64,000 bases of DNA from Microbacterium murale (GCF_014635185.1 NZ_BMCM01000002.1:1-64000); one strand, 5' to 3'. Counted from the first letter of the stretch, positions 1-12,026 are shown. A program made the numbers and translations. Notes: a model not told the origin generated them from the letters alone.

Positions 1-741
1 CGGCGTGGCCGGGGCAGCCGGCGGAGGCGTCACGGGCGACGCGGGCGCTGCGGGAGGCGTGGCGGGGCCAGCCGGCGGCTGGTACCCGGGGGAAGCCGGC
101 GGCTGGTATCCGGGCGCAGCGGGCTGCTGGTAACCCGGAGCAGGCTGCTGATAGCCCTGCGGCGGAGCGTATCCCTGCGGGGCGGCGCCGTAGCCGGGGG
201 CCGCACCGGGTGCGACCTGCGCAGACGGCTGCACCGGGATGCCGTCCCATGCGGTGCGGTCGGCGAAGAACGCGTTGCCTCCCCACGGAGACGGCGCGAT
301 CTGCGGGTTCCAGCGCGACTTGTCGAACGCGTTGATGCCGAGCCAGATGAGAGACGTGATGCCGGCGGTGATGATACCCAGGGCATACAGCACCACCCAG
401 GCCGGAGTCTTGCCGAGCTTGAGACCGATGCGGTAAGCGGCGAGGGTCATCAGGGCGAAGGATGCCAGGCCGAGAACCTGGCCGATCACCGGGATCCAAC
501 CGAGCACGATCGTGGCACCGATCGCGTACAGGAACAACCACGGACTGAGGTCACCCAGCTTGAGGAACACCATGCTGTTGTAGACCGGGATCCACGCGCG
601 CCATTTGCCCTGGACGCCGGCCTTTTCGAAGACCTTCATCATGAAGATCGAACCGATGACGTAGATGGCGACGGCGATGAGGAACCCCACGAGGTACACC
701 ACCCCGAGTATCGCGAGGCCTTGGGAATCGTAGGAGGACAT
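1..741 (-). CDS. DUF5684-type membrane protein with Pro/Tyr/Gln-rich tail (partial, 3' end outside window)
   Basis: I translated this from the ATG at 741; no stop occurs before the window edge, so the C-terminus is missing. The N-terminal half (about residues 10-150) has several hydrophobic segments and the W-x-P-x-Y-N motif (WIPVYN) followed by FLKLGDLSPW, typical of the DUF5684 family of small actinobacterial membrane proteins. After a conserved-looking FDKSRWNP stretch the protein becomes a low-complexity Pro/Ala/Gly/Tyr/Gln tail with repeated PGYQQP/PGYQPP units. Such tails are probably disordered and cytoplasmic. Function is unknown. There is no strong ribosome-binding site. It is not part of the atp operon, because yaaA and a hairpin lie between them. 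Confidence 0.75.
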   Translation of the reverse strand, partial: MSSYDSQGLAILGVVYLVGFLIAVAIYVIGSIFMMKVFEKAGVQGKWRAWIPVYNSMVFLKLGDLSPWLFLYAIGATIVLGWIPVIGQVLGLASFALMTLAAYRIGLKLGKTPAWVVLYALGIITAGITSLIWLGINAFDKSRWNPQIAPSPWGGNAFFADRTAWDGIPVQPSAQVAPGAAPGYGAAPQGYAPPQGYQQPAPGYQQPAAPGYQPPASPGYQPPAGPATPPAAPASPVTPPPAAPATP

Positions 742-863
742 GAGACTCTCAATCCTTGAAGACAGGGAGCGAACCTCGCCCCCCGGTTACGAAGCCTGAG
801 CTTCGCGCATTGGCCATGGTAGCGGGGTCATCCGCTCACTGGCAATGACACGCTCACCCGCGC

Positions 864-883
864 CGTCATGTGTCGGCATGACG
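864..883 (-). terminator. candidate hairpin terminator after yaaA
   Basis: A perfect 7-bp inverted repeat (CGTCATG ... CATGACG, 6-base loop) directly abuts the yaaA stop codon. There is no T-tract, as is common in high-GC actinobacteria, so the call is tentative. Confidence 0.35.
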
Positions 884-884
884 C

Positions 885-1631
885 TCAGGACTCGGTCACG
901 AGTTCGATCACACCGGCCTGCTCTGCCAGCCGGAGAGTGATCGACCGCGCATGCGCCCATCCCCGCAGGGATGCGAGGGAACGCACTCGGGGTCGATCCT
1001 CGGCCAGCGCTCGCACGAACTCGCCCTTGGCCTTCTTGTTGAAGTGGTTGAGCGCACGCCCTTCAGCTGTCACGACGCGCACGTATGCATACGAGAAGGA
1101 TGCCGGTACCGGCCCGAGCGCGACATAGGCCTCGCTGCGCAGGTCGAGGACGAACCCTGGCGCGTCTTGAGCCATGGCCTCTGACGTCGCGCGTGACCAG
1201 TGTCGACGCAACGGCGCTATCCCGGGAAGCGATGTGCCTGCGGCGAGCCGATACATCGGAATCGCATCGAGCGCGGCGATCGGGCCGAACGGCGCCGAAT
1301 GGATCCACACGTGCCTGTCCAGCCACCGCCTCGCCGCGGCATCCAACGACGTCGCATCCAGGGCATCGTAGAGAACGCCGGTGTAGCGGTCGACCGCAGC
1401 CATGGTCGGCGCGGAACCCAGAGCGGCATTGTGATCGATGTCTCCGAGTTGACCGTCGCTGAGTTTGTGCACGCGTCTCGCGGAAGTCGGATCCGCCGCG
1501 AGTTCCACGAGCGCCGCCACGACGGCGGCACGTTCGGGGGCCAGAGCAGGCAGCGCGAGGGATTCGATCGCCAGCGGCGCACCTGAGCCGCCGGGGCGCT
1601 TGGTCTCGGAGGGAGGGAGAAGTATCTTCAT
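885..1631 (-). CDS. yaaA: YaaA peroxide-stress protein (DUF328)
   Basis: This 248-residue protein begins with MKILLPPSETK, the signature N-terminus of the YaaA/DUF328 family. It continues with conserved family stretches (ALGSAPTMAAVDRYTGVLYDAL; FNKKAKGEFVRAL near the C-terminus). E. coli YaaA limits free iron and DNA damage during peroxide stress, and family members bind DNA through a helix-hairpin-helix-like fold; the actinobacterial role is inferred from that. Length matches the family (about 250). It lies downstream of the atp operon on the same strand, but a hairpin at 1679-1707 separates them, so it probably has its own promoter. Confidence 0.9.
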   Translation of the reverse strand: MKILLPPSETKRPGGSGAPLAIESLALPALAPERAAVVAALVELAADPTSARRVHKLSDGQLGDIDHNAALGSAPTMAAVDRYTGVLYDALDATSLDAAARRWLDRHVWIHSAPFGPIAALDAIPMYRLAAGTSLPGIAPLRRHWSRATSEAMAQDAPGFVLDLRSEAYVALGPVPASFSYAYVRVVTAEGRALNHFNKKAKGEFVRALAEDRPRVRSLASLRGWAHARSITLRLAEQAGVIELVTES

Positions 1632-1678
1632 GGGCTCAAAGTGGCGAATCCGGTGGGTGACGACAGACGAGAACGCGC

Positions 1679-1707
1679 CCGCCTGTCAACTCGAGGCTGA
1701 CAGGCGG
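1679..1707 (-). terminator. candidate atp operon terminator
   Basis: A perfect 10-bp stem (CCGCCTGTCA ... TGACAGGCGG) with a 9-base loop lies between the atpC stop and yaaA. It is the only strong hairpin in this gap, and its position fits the end of the atp operon. No T-run follows. Confidence 0.5.
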
Positions 1708-1728
1708 ACGCGTCCGCGATGAAATGGT

Positions 1729-1989
1729 TCAGGCGATGAGAGCCGCGTTGCCGGCGACGATCGTCAGCTGGCTGCCTTCCATGGAGAGGAAGCCGTCCTG
1801 CGCGTTCGCAAGGACCTTGCTGCCATCGGCGCGCGTGATGCGCACCTGACCCTCGGCGAGGATCGCAAGGATCGGCTCGTGACCGCTCATGATGCCGATC
1901 TCGCCCTCGACGGTCTTGGCGACGACGAGAGTCGCTTCTCCCGTCCAGACCTCCGCGTCCGCGGAGACGAGGCTGACGTTCAGCGCCAT
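1729..1989 (-). CDS. atpC: F1Fo ATP synthase subunit epsilon
   Basis: The 86-residue product (MALNVSLVSADAEVWTGEA...) is the beta-sandwich domain of the F1 epsilon subunit, with the conserved GEIGIMSGHEPILAIL segment. The usual C-terminal two-helix domain (about 45 residues) is absent; short epsilon subunits of this kind are common in actinobacteria. Epsilon sits on the central stalk with gamma and couples rotation to catalysis. It is the last gene of the atp operon, two bases after the atpD stop, which implies translational coupling. Lack of the helical domain suggests that epsilon-type auto-inhibition is reduced; that is inference. Confidence 0.95.
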   Translation of the reverse strand: MALNVSLVSADAEVWTGEATLVVAKTVEGEIGIMSGHEPILAILAEGQVRITRADGSKVLANAQDGFLSMEGSQLTIVAGNAALIA

Positions 1990-1991
1990 GA

Positions 1992-4366
<2,375 letters not shown>

Positions 4367-4385
4367 GTTTCAGTACCTCACGCGA

Positions 4386-6026
4386 TTAAGCGCGACGACC
4401 CTTGACGATCTTCTCCTGGTTGACGTCATCCACATCCTGGGCCGCGTGCTCCTCATGGCCCACGGCGCCGATGGACTGGCCCTTGCCGCCCTGGAACTCG
4501 AGCAGGAACGCATCGACCTGCTTCTCCAGTTCGGCCGCGGTGTCGTCATCGAGGACGTTCGTCTCTCGCAGGGTGTCGAGCACCTTGGTGTTGCGTCGCA
4601 GGTGGTCGAGAAGCTCGCGCTCGAAGCGCAGCACGTCGGAGACCTCGAGCTTGTCGAGCTTGCCCTTGGTGCCGGCCCAGATCGACACGACCTGGTCTTC
4701 GACGGGGTACGGCGAGTACTGCGGCTGCTTGAGCAGCTCGGTCAGACGCGCACCTCGATCGAGCTGACGACGTGAAGTCGCGTCGAGGTCGCTCGCGAAC
4801 ATCGCGAAGGCCTCGAGCGAGCGGTACTGCGCAAGCTCCAGCTTCAGCGTTCCGGACACCTTCTTGATCGACTTGACCTGAGCGTCACCACCCACGCGGG
4901 AGACCGAGATACCCACGTCGACCGCCGGACGCTGGTTGGCGTTGAAGAGGTCGGACTGCAGGAAGATCTGGCCGTCGGTGATCGAGATCACGTTGGTCGG
5001 GATGTACGCCGAGACATCGTTCGCCTTGGTCTCGATGATCGGGAGGCCCGTCATGGAACCGGCACCGAGCTCGTCGGACAGCTTCGCGCAACGCTCCAGC
5101 AGACGGGAGTGCAGGTAGAAGACGTCACCCGGGTATGCCTCGCGGCCCGGCGGACGGCGCAGGAGGAGGGAGACTGCACGGTAGGCCTCTGCCTGCTTCG
5201 ACAGGTCATCGAAGATGATGAGGACGTGCTTGCCGCTGTACATCCAGTGCTGGCCGATCGCGGAACCCGTGTAGGGCGCGATGTACTTGAAGCCGGCGGG
5301 ATCGGATGCCGGAGCGGCGACGATCGTGGTGTACTCCATCGCGCCGGCGTCCTCGAGCGCGCCCCTGACGGAGGCGATCGTAGAACCCTTCTGACCGATG
5401 GCGACGTAGATGCAGCGAACCTGCTTGTTCACGTCACCGGATGCCCAGTTGTCCTTCTGGTTGATGATCGTGTCGATCGCGATGGCCGTCTTGCCGGTCT
5501 GGCGGTCACCGATGATGAGCTGACGCTGGCCGCGACCGACGGGGATCATGGCGTCGATGGCCTTGATACCGGTCTGCATCGGCTCGTGCACGCTCTTGCG
5601 CTGCATGACACCCGGTGCCTGCAGCTCGAGCTCGCGACGTCCCTCCGAGGCGATCTCGCCGAGACCGTCGATCGGGTTGCCGAGCGGGTCGACCACGCGT
5701 CCGAGATAGCCGTCGCCGACAGCGACCGAGAGGACCTCACCGGTGCGGCGGACTTCCTGACCGGCCTGGATCCCGGCGAAGTCGCCGAGCACCACAGTGC
5801 CGATCTCGCTCTCGTCGAGGTTCAACGCGAGGCCCTGCGTGCCGTTGTCGAACGTCAGGAGCTCGTTCGCCATGACGCCCGGCAGCCCCTCGATGTGGGC
5901 GATGCCGTCTGCCGCGTCGATGACGGTGCCGACTTCGGTCGCTGCCGCGCCTGTGGGCTCGTACGCAGCGGCGAAGTCCTTCAGCGCGTCACGGATGACG
6001 TCGGGGCTGATCGATAGTTCTGCCAT
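4386..6026 (-). CDS. atpA: F1Fo ATP synthase subunit alpha
   Basis: The 546-residue non-catalytic F1 subunit carries Walker A GDRQTGKT (173-180) and the SISVSRVGG segment bearing the arginine finger that reaches into the beta catalytic site. I chose the ATG at 6026 ([10 protein letters not shown]) because it is preceded by an AAGGGAAG ribosome-binding site and matches the family N-terminus. An in-frame upstream ATG at 6158 would add 44 unconserved residues lying over the atpH 3' end. The C-terminus is extended by about 25 polar residues ([20 protein letters not shown]) ending in a basic tail, as in other actinobacteria. Confidence 0.97.
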   Translation of the reverse strand: MAELSISPDVIRDALKDFAAAYEPTGAAATEVGTVIDAADGIAHIEGLPGVMANELLTFDNGTQGLALNLDESEIGTVVLGDFAGIQAGQEVRRTGEVLSVAVGDGYLGRVVDPLGNPIDGLGEIASEGRRELELQAPGVMQRKSVHEPMQTGIKAIDAMIPVGRGQRQLIIGDRQTGKTAIAIDTIINQKDNWASGDVNKQVRCIYVAIGQKGSTIASVRGALEDAGAMEYTTIVAAPASDPAGFKYIAPYTGSAIGQHWMYSGKHVLIIFDDLSKQAEAYRAVSLLLRRPPGREAYPGDVFYLHSRLLERCAKLSDELGAGSMTGLPIIETKANDVSAYIPTNVISITDGQIFLQSDLFNANQRPAVDVGISVSRVGGDAQVKSIKKVSGTLKLELAQYRSLEAFAMFASDLDATSRRQLDRGARLTELLKQPQYSPYPVEDQVVSIWAGTKGKLDKLEVSDVLRFERELLDHLRRNTKVLDTLRETNVLDDDTAAELEKQVDAFLLEFQGGKGQSIGAVGHEEHAAQDVDDVNQEKIVKGRRA

Positions 6027-6078
6027 TGTCTTCCCTTTGTATTGAGAGAGTCTGCGCGGTTCCCCGCGCGAAGTCGTA

Positions 6079-6867
6079 TTAGCCCGCGAGCTTCTGTCGA
6101 AGATCGGCGAGCCGCGCGGAGATGCTGCCGTCGATGATGTCATCGGCGATCTGCACACGCAGTCCGCCCACGACGGTGGGGTCGATCACTTCGTTGATCG
6201 AGACCTGGCCGTCATAGCGCGCTGCCAGCGCGTCGCCGAGGCGGGTGCGCTGAGCGGCGGACAGTGGCGTCGCGGTCTGCACCGTGGCCACGATGCGGTC
6301 GCCCTGCGCCGAGACGATCTTCATCGCACGGCTCAGCAGCTGACGAACGCGACGTCCGCGTGGCTGCCGGACGAGCGAGGACACGATCAGCGTCGTCGGT
6401 GTGCTCGCCGCGCCGCCGATCAGCTTCTCGACGAGCGCGCCCTTCGCATCGTCGTCGCCCAACCGGGTTCCGAGCGCGAGCTCGAGCTCCGGGTTCGCGG
6501 CGATGACGCGGAGGAACGAGAACAGCTCGCCTTCGATGTCGACGGTTGGCTCGGCGATGGCTGCGGCGCGGATCGCGAGTTCCTCGATCCCGGAGACGAG
6601 GCCGTCCACGTTGGACCACCTCTCCCCGACAGCAGCAGCGAGCACGCGGCGCGTGGTGTCCGACAGCGTGCCGAAGACCGTCGCGACGACCTGCTCACGC
6701 AGGCCCGCAGGAGCAGCCGGGTCAGCCAGCGCGCCGCTCAGCTGACCGGATTCGCCCACCAGACGCGCCACGGTGAAGAGCTCACCGGCCGTGTCGAGGG
6801 TGACGTCCTTCGCCTGAGCGAGGGCCGCCGTCGAAGCCGCGAGTGCCTGAGTGGTCGCGCTGCCCAT
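6079..6867 (-). CDS. atpH: F1Fo ATP synthase subunit delta
   Basis: The 262-residue peripheral-stalk subunit is longer than the roughly 180-residue E. coli delta, as usual for actinobacteria. It includes the C-terminal OSCP/delta segment [30 protein letters not shown] followed by [21 protein letters not shown]. It anchors the b-subunit stator to the top of alpha3beta3. Its start codon overlaps the atpF stop by one base (TAATG), so the two are translationally coupled. Confidence 0.95.
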   Translation of the reverse strand: MGSATTQALAASTAALAQAKDVTLDTAGELFTVARLVGESGQLSGALADPAAPAGLREQVVATVFGTLSDTTRRVLAAAVGERWSNVDGLVSGIEELAIRAAAIAEPTVDIEGELFSFLRVIAANPELELALGTRLGDDDAKGALVEKLIGGAASTPTTLIVSSLVRQPRGRRVRQLLSRAMKIVSAQGDRIVATVQTATPLSAAQRTRLGDALAARYDGQVSINEVIDPTVVGGLRVQIADDIIDGSISARLADLRQKLAG

Positions 6868-7418
6868 TACTTGGCCGCCTTTTCTGACGCCTCGAGGTCT
6901 GCGAGGAAGCGATCCACGACAGCGGTCGCACGAGCATCATCCGAGAGAGTCTCGCCGACCACCCCGCCGGCGAGGTCGATCGCGAGCGTGCCGACCTCGG
7001 AGCGCAGCGCGACGAGCGTCGTCTGACGCTCCGCCTCGATCTGCGCGTGAGCGGCGGCGGTGACGCGTGCGGCCTCTGCGGTCGCGGCATCCTTCGCCTC
7101 GGCGACGATCTTCTTGCCGTCCTCACGGGCAGCCTCACGGATCTCACCGGCCTCGGTACGAGCCTCGGCGAGCTGACGCGTGTACTCCTCGAGAGCCGCC
7201 TCCGCCTGCTTCTGCGCTTCGTCGGCCTTGGCGATGTTGCCCTCGATGGCGGCGGAGCGCTCGTCGAGCATCCTCGCCACATTCGGGAGAGCGACCTTCC
7301 AGGCCACGATCAGGATGATGACGAAGCAGACCGCTGACCAGACGATGTCGTACATCGCCGGCAGAAGCGGGTTGTGCTCCGCCTCCTCGGCTGCGAGCGT
7401 GACAAGAGCGTTCAGCAT
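6867..7418 (-). CDS. atpF: F1Fo ATP synthase subunit b
   Basis: This 183-residue stator subunit has one N-terminal membrane helix (about residues 25-45) and then a long charged Ala/Glu/Arg-rich coiled coil (about 55-160). The coiled coil dimerises and links the membrane a/c sector to delta and alpha. The N-terminus MLNALVTLAAEEAEHNPLLP is typical of Micrococcales. It follows atpE by 28 bases and overlaps atpH by one base. Confidence 0.96.
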   Translation of the reverse strand: MLNALVTLAAEEAEHNPLLPAMYDIVWSAVCFVIILIVAWKVALPNVARMLDERSAAIEGNIAKADEAQKQAEAALEEYTRQLAEARTEAGEIREAAREDGKKIVAEAKDAATAEAARVTAAAHAQIEAERQTTLVALRSEVGTLAIDLAGGVVGETLSDDARATAVVDRFLADLEASEKAAK

Positions 7419-7446
7419 CCTGTCTCCTTACGTGTGGGTGAGAGGA

Positions 7447-7707
<261 letters not shown>

Positions 7708-7734
7708 TCATTGAGGGGAGCTGGCGCGCCCCGA

Positions 7735-8535
7735 TTAGTGTTCGTCCGCGACTGCGAGCTGGATGTAGACCGCGGTGAGGATGGTGAAGACGTAGGCCTG
7801 GAGGAATGCCACCAGGATCTCGAAGGCTGTGAAGGCGAAGCCGAAGGCGAGCGTTCCCGCTCCCAGCACCGACCAGAAGCCGCCCATCGAGAAGATGAAG
7901 AACTGGGTCGCTGCGAAGAACAGCACCAGCATGAGGTGGCCGACCATCATGTTCATCAGCAGTCGCAGCGTGAGCGTGACCGGCCGGACGATGAAGGTCG
8001 AGATGAACTCCAGCGGCGCGACGATGATGTACAGGAACGGCGGCACTCCGGGCGGGAAGAGCGAGTTGCGGATGAAGTGCCAGACGCCCTTGCGCACGCC
8101 GGCGTAGATGAACGCGACATACGAGATCACCGCGAGCATCAGCGGCACGGCGATGATGCTCGTTCCTGCGATGTTCAGGAACGGGATGACACCCGTGATG
8201 TTCATGAACAGCACCATGAAGAAGATCGTGGTGAGCAGCGGGAGGAAGCGGTCGCCGTCCTTCTTGCCGATCATGTCGTGCGCGATGTTGACGCGGACGA
8301 GGTCGAAGAGCATCTCGATGACGCCCTGGCCGCGGCCGGGGACCAGCTTGAGCTTGCGCGTGCCGAGCCAGAGGATGAGCACCACGACGATTGTCGCCAG
8401 GAACTGCACCAGGTGGATGCGGTGCACCGAGAGCGGGCCGATCGAGAAGAGGATCTCCGGGAAGAACTCTGCGATCGACGGTGGGTGGAATTCATCCGTT
8501 GCGAGACGGACGAGGAGGCTCGCGGCGTGAGTCAA
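7735..8535 (-). CDS. atpB: F1Fo ATP synthase subunit a
   Basis: The 266-residue membrane subunit forms the proton half-channels. The essential arginine is R191 in LTLRLLMNMMVGH. The start codon is TTG at 8535, preceded by GGAG with a 5-base gap; the family N-terminus (FHPPSIAEFFPEIL) follows closely and no ATG occurs upstream in frame within reason. It is the first structural gene of the ATP synthase and lies 138 bases after the AtpI-like gene. Confidence 0.96.
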   Translation of the reverse strand: MTHAASLLVRLATDEFHPPSIAEFFPEILFSIGPLSVHRIHLVQFLATIVVVLILWLGTRKLKLVPGRGQGVIEMLFDLVRVNIAHDMIGKKDGDRFLPLLTTIFFMVLFMNITGVIPFLNIAGTSIIAVPLMLAVISYVAFIYAGVRKGVWHFIRNSLFPPGVPPFLYIIVAPLEFISTFIVRPVTLTLRLLMNMMVGHLMLVLFFAATQFFIFSMGGFWSVLGAGTLAFGFAFTAFEILVAFLQAYVFTILTAVYIQLAVADEH

Positions 8536-8673
8536 CGTTGCTCCAGCTTCGGGGCATCGACCTGGATCGACGCGACGATTTGGGTGGGGAGTTCTAGCTG
8601 AGTCGGAGCATCTCGCACGACGCGAAAGCTCGCCCAGCGAACCCGGAATCAGACTATCAAGATTTTCCCAGCG
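8536..8673 (-). other. 138-base gap upstream of atpB
   Basis: This gap precedes the eight structural atp genes and is the largest non-coding stretch within the prmC-to-atpC cluster. It is the most likely place for an operon-internal atp promoter, but I could not pick out a convincing -35/-10 pair. Confidence 0.3.
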
Positions 8674-9156
8674 TCACGAATCCTCGCGATCCTCCGGATT
8701 GGTTTCCGGCAGCGAGACCTCCGAGGCATACGGCATGCGCATCCTCGTGAACACGACGGCGTCGATCACCAGGCTCACCACGATTCCCGCCACAAGGGCG
8801 AGGAAGATGATCAGCGGGACGACCCAGTCCTGTCCGCGCAGGATCACGATCGCGACGACGAAGACGACCAGCTTGAGCAGCCAGCTGCCCATCACGATTG
8901 CGAAGAAGACCGTCGCGAACATCTCCCGGCCGTACCAGCGGTTCGCGATCAGCACGCTCAGCGGAGTCAGCGCCAGGAAGACGATCGCGAGAGCGACGCC
9001 GGCCAACCCGCTCCACAGCCCGTCGGTGCCGGCGACGAGGAAGCCGATGCCCCCGCCGAGGATGACGAGCACGATGGCGGCGATGCCCGTCCAGATCAGC
9101 ACCTGCCGCAGCATCGAGGTGATCGCGGGCGTCGGACGTTTCGGTGTGTCGCTCAT
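8674..9156 (-). CDS. AtpI-like membrane protein
   Basis: The 160-residue protein has four hydrophobic segments (about 20-45, 50-72, 85-105, 112-132) and an acidic C-terminal tail. It sits immediately upstream of atpB, the usual location of AtpI, which assists c-ring assembly and Mg2+ uptake in other bacteria. Sequence similarity to E. coli AtpI is not obvious, so the role is inferred from position and topology. Its ATG overlaps the wecA-like stop by four bases (ATGA). Confidence 0.7.
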   Translation of the reverse strand: MSDTPKRPTPAITSMLRQVLIWTGIAAIVLVILGGGIGFLVAGTDGLWSGLAGVALAIVFLALTPLSVLIANRWYGREMFATVFFAIVMGSWLLKLVVFVVAIVILRGQDWVVPLIIFLALVAGIVVSLVIDAVVFTRMRMPYASEVSLPETNPEDREDS

Positions 9157-10364
9157 CGGTTCTCCGGAGAAGGTGTCGGCACGGTGGCTGAAGGATCAGT
9201 GGCTGAAGGATCGGTGGGTGGCAGATCGGTCGGCACGCTCGGAGCGCGACGCGTGGGAAGCAGGGTGACGAGGAGGCAGGCTGCGACCCCCACCACGCCG
9301 AAGGCGACACCGGGAAGGTACTGACCGGGCCAGTCCTCACGCGATCCGATGTACATCAGCAGCACGGCGAGAGAGATCACGGCCGTCCATGCGTAGAAGA
9401 TCAGCACGGCGTCGCGGTCGCGATGACCCAGATCGAGCATCCGATGGTGCAGGTGCTTGCGATCCGGCGAGAAGGGCGACCTGCCTGCCCTCATCCGCCG
9501 GAACACGGCGAGACCGAAATCGAGCAGCGGCAGCATGACGACCACGAGCGGCAGCAGGATCGGGATGAAGGCTCCGAGCAGCTGCGAGCGGCCGAACTCC
9601 TCCGGATCCATCGCACTCGAGGACATCTGGCCGGTGAGCGCGATCGCGGATGTCGCCATCAGCAGGCCGATCACCAGGGCTCCCGAGTCGCCCATGAACA
9701 GCTTCGCCGGGCTCCAGTTCAACGGCAGGAATCCGATGCAGGCGCCGATCACGACGGCGGCGAGGAACGATGCCAGGTTGAAGTAGCTGCTGGTGCCCGT
9801 GTCACGCGTCAGGATGTACGAATAGGCGAAGAACACGCCGTTGGCGATCAGGCAGACGCCCGCGACGAGTCCGTCGAGTCCGTCGATGAAGTTGACCGCG
9901 TTCATCACGACGACGATCGCGAACATCGTCACGGCGATGCTCAGCCAGCTCGAGACGATGACCATCTCCCCGAGTGGCAGCGAGAGGATCTGCAGACCTC
10001 CGAACACCGTGATGATCCCGGCGGCGAGGAACTGCACGCCGAGTTTGATGAACCAGTCGAGATCCCACAGGTCATCGATCACGCCGATGACGGCGATGAG
10101 CAGTGCGGCGCCGAGCACGGCCCACATCGTCTGCGGCGGCACCCACATGATGCTGAAGAACGGATTCGCCGCGGATACGCCGATGGCCGCGGCGATGCCG
10201 AGGAACATCGCCACTCCCCCGAGCCGCGGCGTCGGCGTCGTGTGCACGTCGCGTTCTCGGATGCCGGGATACAGCTTGAAGCGCAAGCTGAGCTGCCAGA
10301 CCACCCATGACATCACGAGCGTGACGGTCGCTGTGAGGATGATCGTGAAGAGGTATTGCTTCAC
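9153..10364 (-). CDS. wecA: WecA/MraY-family undecaprenyl/decaprenyl-phosphate GlcNAc-1-phosphate transferase
   Basis: This 403-residue polytopic enzyme (about 11 membrane helices) transfers a sugar-1-phosphate from a UDP-sugar to a polyprenyl phosphate, the first step of teichoic-acid or arabinogalactan-linker synthesis. Family motifs are visible: DDLWDLDW, NFIDGLDGL, the MGDSGAL loop and the C-terminal histidine motif KHLHHRMLDLGH. A Pro/Thr-rich cytoplasmic tail follows (about 375-403). It overlaps the gene upstream (sua5) and the one downstream by four bases each. Such coupling to sua5 and atp is common in Micrococcales. Confidence 0.93.
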   Translation of the reverse strand: MKQYLFTIILTATVTLVMSWVVWQLSLRFKLYPGIRERDVHTTPTPRLGGVAMFLGIAAAIGVSAANPFFSIMWVPPQTMWAVLGAALLIAVIGVIDDLWDLDWFIKLGVQFLAAGIITVFGGLQILSLPLGEMVIVSSWLSIAVTMFAIVVVMNAVNFIDGLDGLVAGVCLIANGVFFAYSYILTRDTGTSSYFNLASFLAAVVIGACIGFLPLNWSPAKLFMGDSGALVIGLLMATSAIALTGQMSSSAMDPEEFGRSQLLGAFIPILLPLVVVMLPLLDFGLAVFRRMRAGRSPFSPDRKHLHHRMLDLGHRDRDAVLIFYAWTAVISLAVLLMYIGSREDWPGQYLPGVAFGVVGVAACLLVTLLPTRRAPSVPTDLPPTDPSATDPSATVPTPSPENR

Positions 10365-11050
10365 GCCGCGCCGTCCGGCGCATCGAGCAGCTCGCCGATG
10401 ACGCCGCGAAGCTGCTTCATCGTCACGGCGCCCTCACGAAGGAGCCGGATTCTCGGGTCCCCCGCGTCGTCGCCACGACGAACGAGCGAAGTGGCGTCGA
10501 TGATCGTTGAGGCCACGCCCGTCGCGCTCATGCCGCCGTCGAGATACACGGCGACGCTGTCGCCCAGCATCCGCTCCGCGTCTTCGGCGGAGATGGCAGC
10601 GGCCTCGCCGGTGAGGTTCGCGCTCGACACCGCGAGAGGACCGGTCTCCTCGAGCAGCTCGAGCGCCACTCGCTGGTCGGGCATGCGCACCGCGACGGTT
10701 CCCAGCGTGTCGCCGAGATCCCACGCGAGCGAAGGCTGCGCGGGCAGGACAATGGTCAGCCCGCCGGGCCAGAACTCGTCGACGAGGTTCTGCACCGGCT
10801 CCGGGATCTCCTCCACGAGGGCTGCAAGCGCTGCCTGACCCGCCACGAGCACGGGCGGCGGCTGATTGCGGCCACGACCCTTCGCAGCCAGCAGCCGCTG
10901 AACGGCAGAGGGCGTGAACGCGTCGGCGGCGACGCCGTAGACCGTGTCTGTGGGCATGACGATGAGCTCGCCACGGGCGATCGCCTGACGAGCGTGGCGC
11001 ATTCCGGCGAGCAGCTGTGCCTCATCGCGGCAATCGAAGACAGAGGACAT
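10361..11050 (-). CDS. L-threonylcarbamoyladenylate synthase (Sua5/YciO/YrdC family)
   Basis: The 229-residue protein makes threonylcarbamoyl-AMP from Thr, bicarbonate and ATP for the universal t6A37 tRNA modification. The YrdC fold is recognised by IARGELIVMPTDTVYGVAADAF near residue 25-45, KGRGRNQPPPVLV, and the SSANLTGEAA segment. It lacks the extra Sua5 C-terminal domain. A TAGAAT -10-like element lies 9 bases upstream of the ATG, suggesting a very short leader. It follows prmC by 47 bases. Confidence 0.92.
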   Translation of the reverse strand: MSSVFDCRDEAQLLAGMRHARQAIARGELIVMPTDTVYGVAADAFTPSAVQRLLAAKGRGRNQPPPVLVAGQAALAALVEEIPEPVQNLVDEFWPGGLTIVLPAQPSLAWDLGDTLGTVAVRMPDQRVALELLEETGPLAVSSANLTGEAAAISAEDAERMLGDSVAVYLDGGMSATGVASTIIDATSLVRRGDDAGDPRIRLLREGAVTMKQLRGVIGELLDAPDGAA

Positions 11051-11059
11051 GACCCCACC

Positions 11060-11065
11060 ATTCTA
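11060..11065 (-). promoter_or_regulatory. -10 element of the threonylcarbamoyl-AMP synthase gene
   Basis: TAGAAT (5/6 to the TATAAT consensus) sits 9 bases before the ATG at 11050, so the transcript would carry only a few leader bases. Confidence 0.4.
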
Positions 11066-11097
11066 GGTGCACGAGCACGGCCGAGCCTGCGGAGTGC

Positions 11098-11958
11098 TCA
11101 AGGGCGCAGAGCCGTCGTCGCCCTGTCGCGGTGCGTCAGATCGGGATGGGTCCTCGACGCCCGCCACCCGTCGGCGGAGAGAATACTGCGGATGGCATGG
11201 CCTTGAAGCTCGCCATGCTCGATGACCAGCAGACCGCCCGGCCGGAGAAGCGCCAGCGCCCTCCGGCTCAGCACCCGCACGATGTCGAGGCCGTCCGGCC
11301 CGCCGTACAGGGCCATCGCGGGGTCGAACATCCGCACTTCCGGGTCCCGAGGGATCGCATCATCCGGCACGTACGGCGGATTCGAGATCACGACGGATGC
11401 CGTGCCGTCGAGCTCTTCGAGCGAGTCGGCCAGGTCTCCCTGCACGAGAGTGAGGTTCTCGGCGTCCGCGGTGTTGCGGGCGGCCCACGCATGCGCGTCG
11501 GGCGAGAGCTCGACGGCGAAGACACGGGAGTGCGGCACTTCGGTCGCCATGGCCATGGCGATCGCGCCGCTCCCCGTGCACAGATCCACACCGATCGGCG
11601 CCGGGTCCGCGGCGTTGGACAGCGCGTCGATCGCGAACTGGGCGACGATCTCCGTCTCGGGCCGCGGCACGAATACACCGGGACCGACCGCGAGCTCGAG
11701 GTGGCGGAACGGCGCAACGCCGGTCAGGTGCTGCAGGGGCTCGCGCGCCGCACGGCGCGTGACCAGGGCCTCGAAGGCGGCGACCTCCTGCTCGCCGACG
11801 GTGTCACCGCGAACGATCGCAGCCTGCACCGCGCCCCGGCGCAGCCCCCGGATGTGACCGGCCAGCAGCTCGGCATCGACGAGCGGGTCTGGCACGCCGG
11901 CCATGGCAAGACGCTCGGCGGCGGAGCGGACGACAGCTGCGAGGGTCATTTCGGCCAT
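11098..11958 (-). CDS. prmC: PrmC, release-factor glutamine N5-methyltransferase
   Basis: The 286-residue class I methyltransferase modifies the GGQ glutamine of release factors RF1 and RF2. It shows an N-terminal helical domain, the SAM-binding segment VDLCTGSGAIA (124-134) and the catalytic NPPY (193-196). I take the ATG at 11958 because TACGCT lies exactly six bases upstream, the leaderless pattern repeated in this window. ATG 11949 with GAGAGG upstream is the alternative. Its substrate gene prfA lies 2 kb away behind cysK-cysE, although the two usually adjoin. Confidence 0.95.
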   Translation of the reverse strand: MAEMTLAAVVRSAAERLAMAGVPDPLVDAELLAGHIRGLRRGAVQAAIVRGDTVGEQEVAAFEALVTRRAAREPLQHLTGVAPFRHLELAVGPGVFVPRPETEIVAQFAIDALSNAADPAPIGVDLCTGSGAIAMAMATEVPHSRVFAVELSPDAHAWAARNTADAENLTLVQGDLADSLEELDGTASVVISNPPYVPDDAIPRDPEVRMFDPAMALYGGPDGLDIVRVLSRRALALLRPGGLLVIEHGELQGHAIRSILSADGWRASRTHPDLTHRDRATTALRP

Positions 11959-11964
11959 CCTCTC

Positions 11965-11970
11965 AGCGTA
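11965..11970 (-). promoter_or_regulatory. leaderless -10 element of prmC
   Basis: TACGCT (TANNNT) is exactly six bases from the ATG at 11958. Confidence 0.45.
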
Positions 11971-12026
11971 CGGTGCGGTCTGTGCCGTCACCTGACACAA
12001 ATGCGCCCGGGATGCACCTCCTCGAA

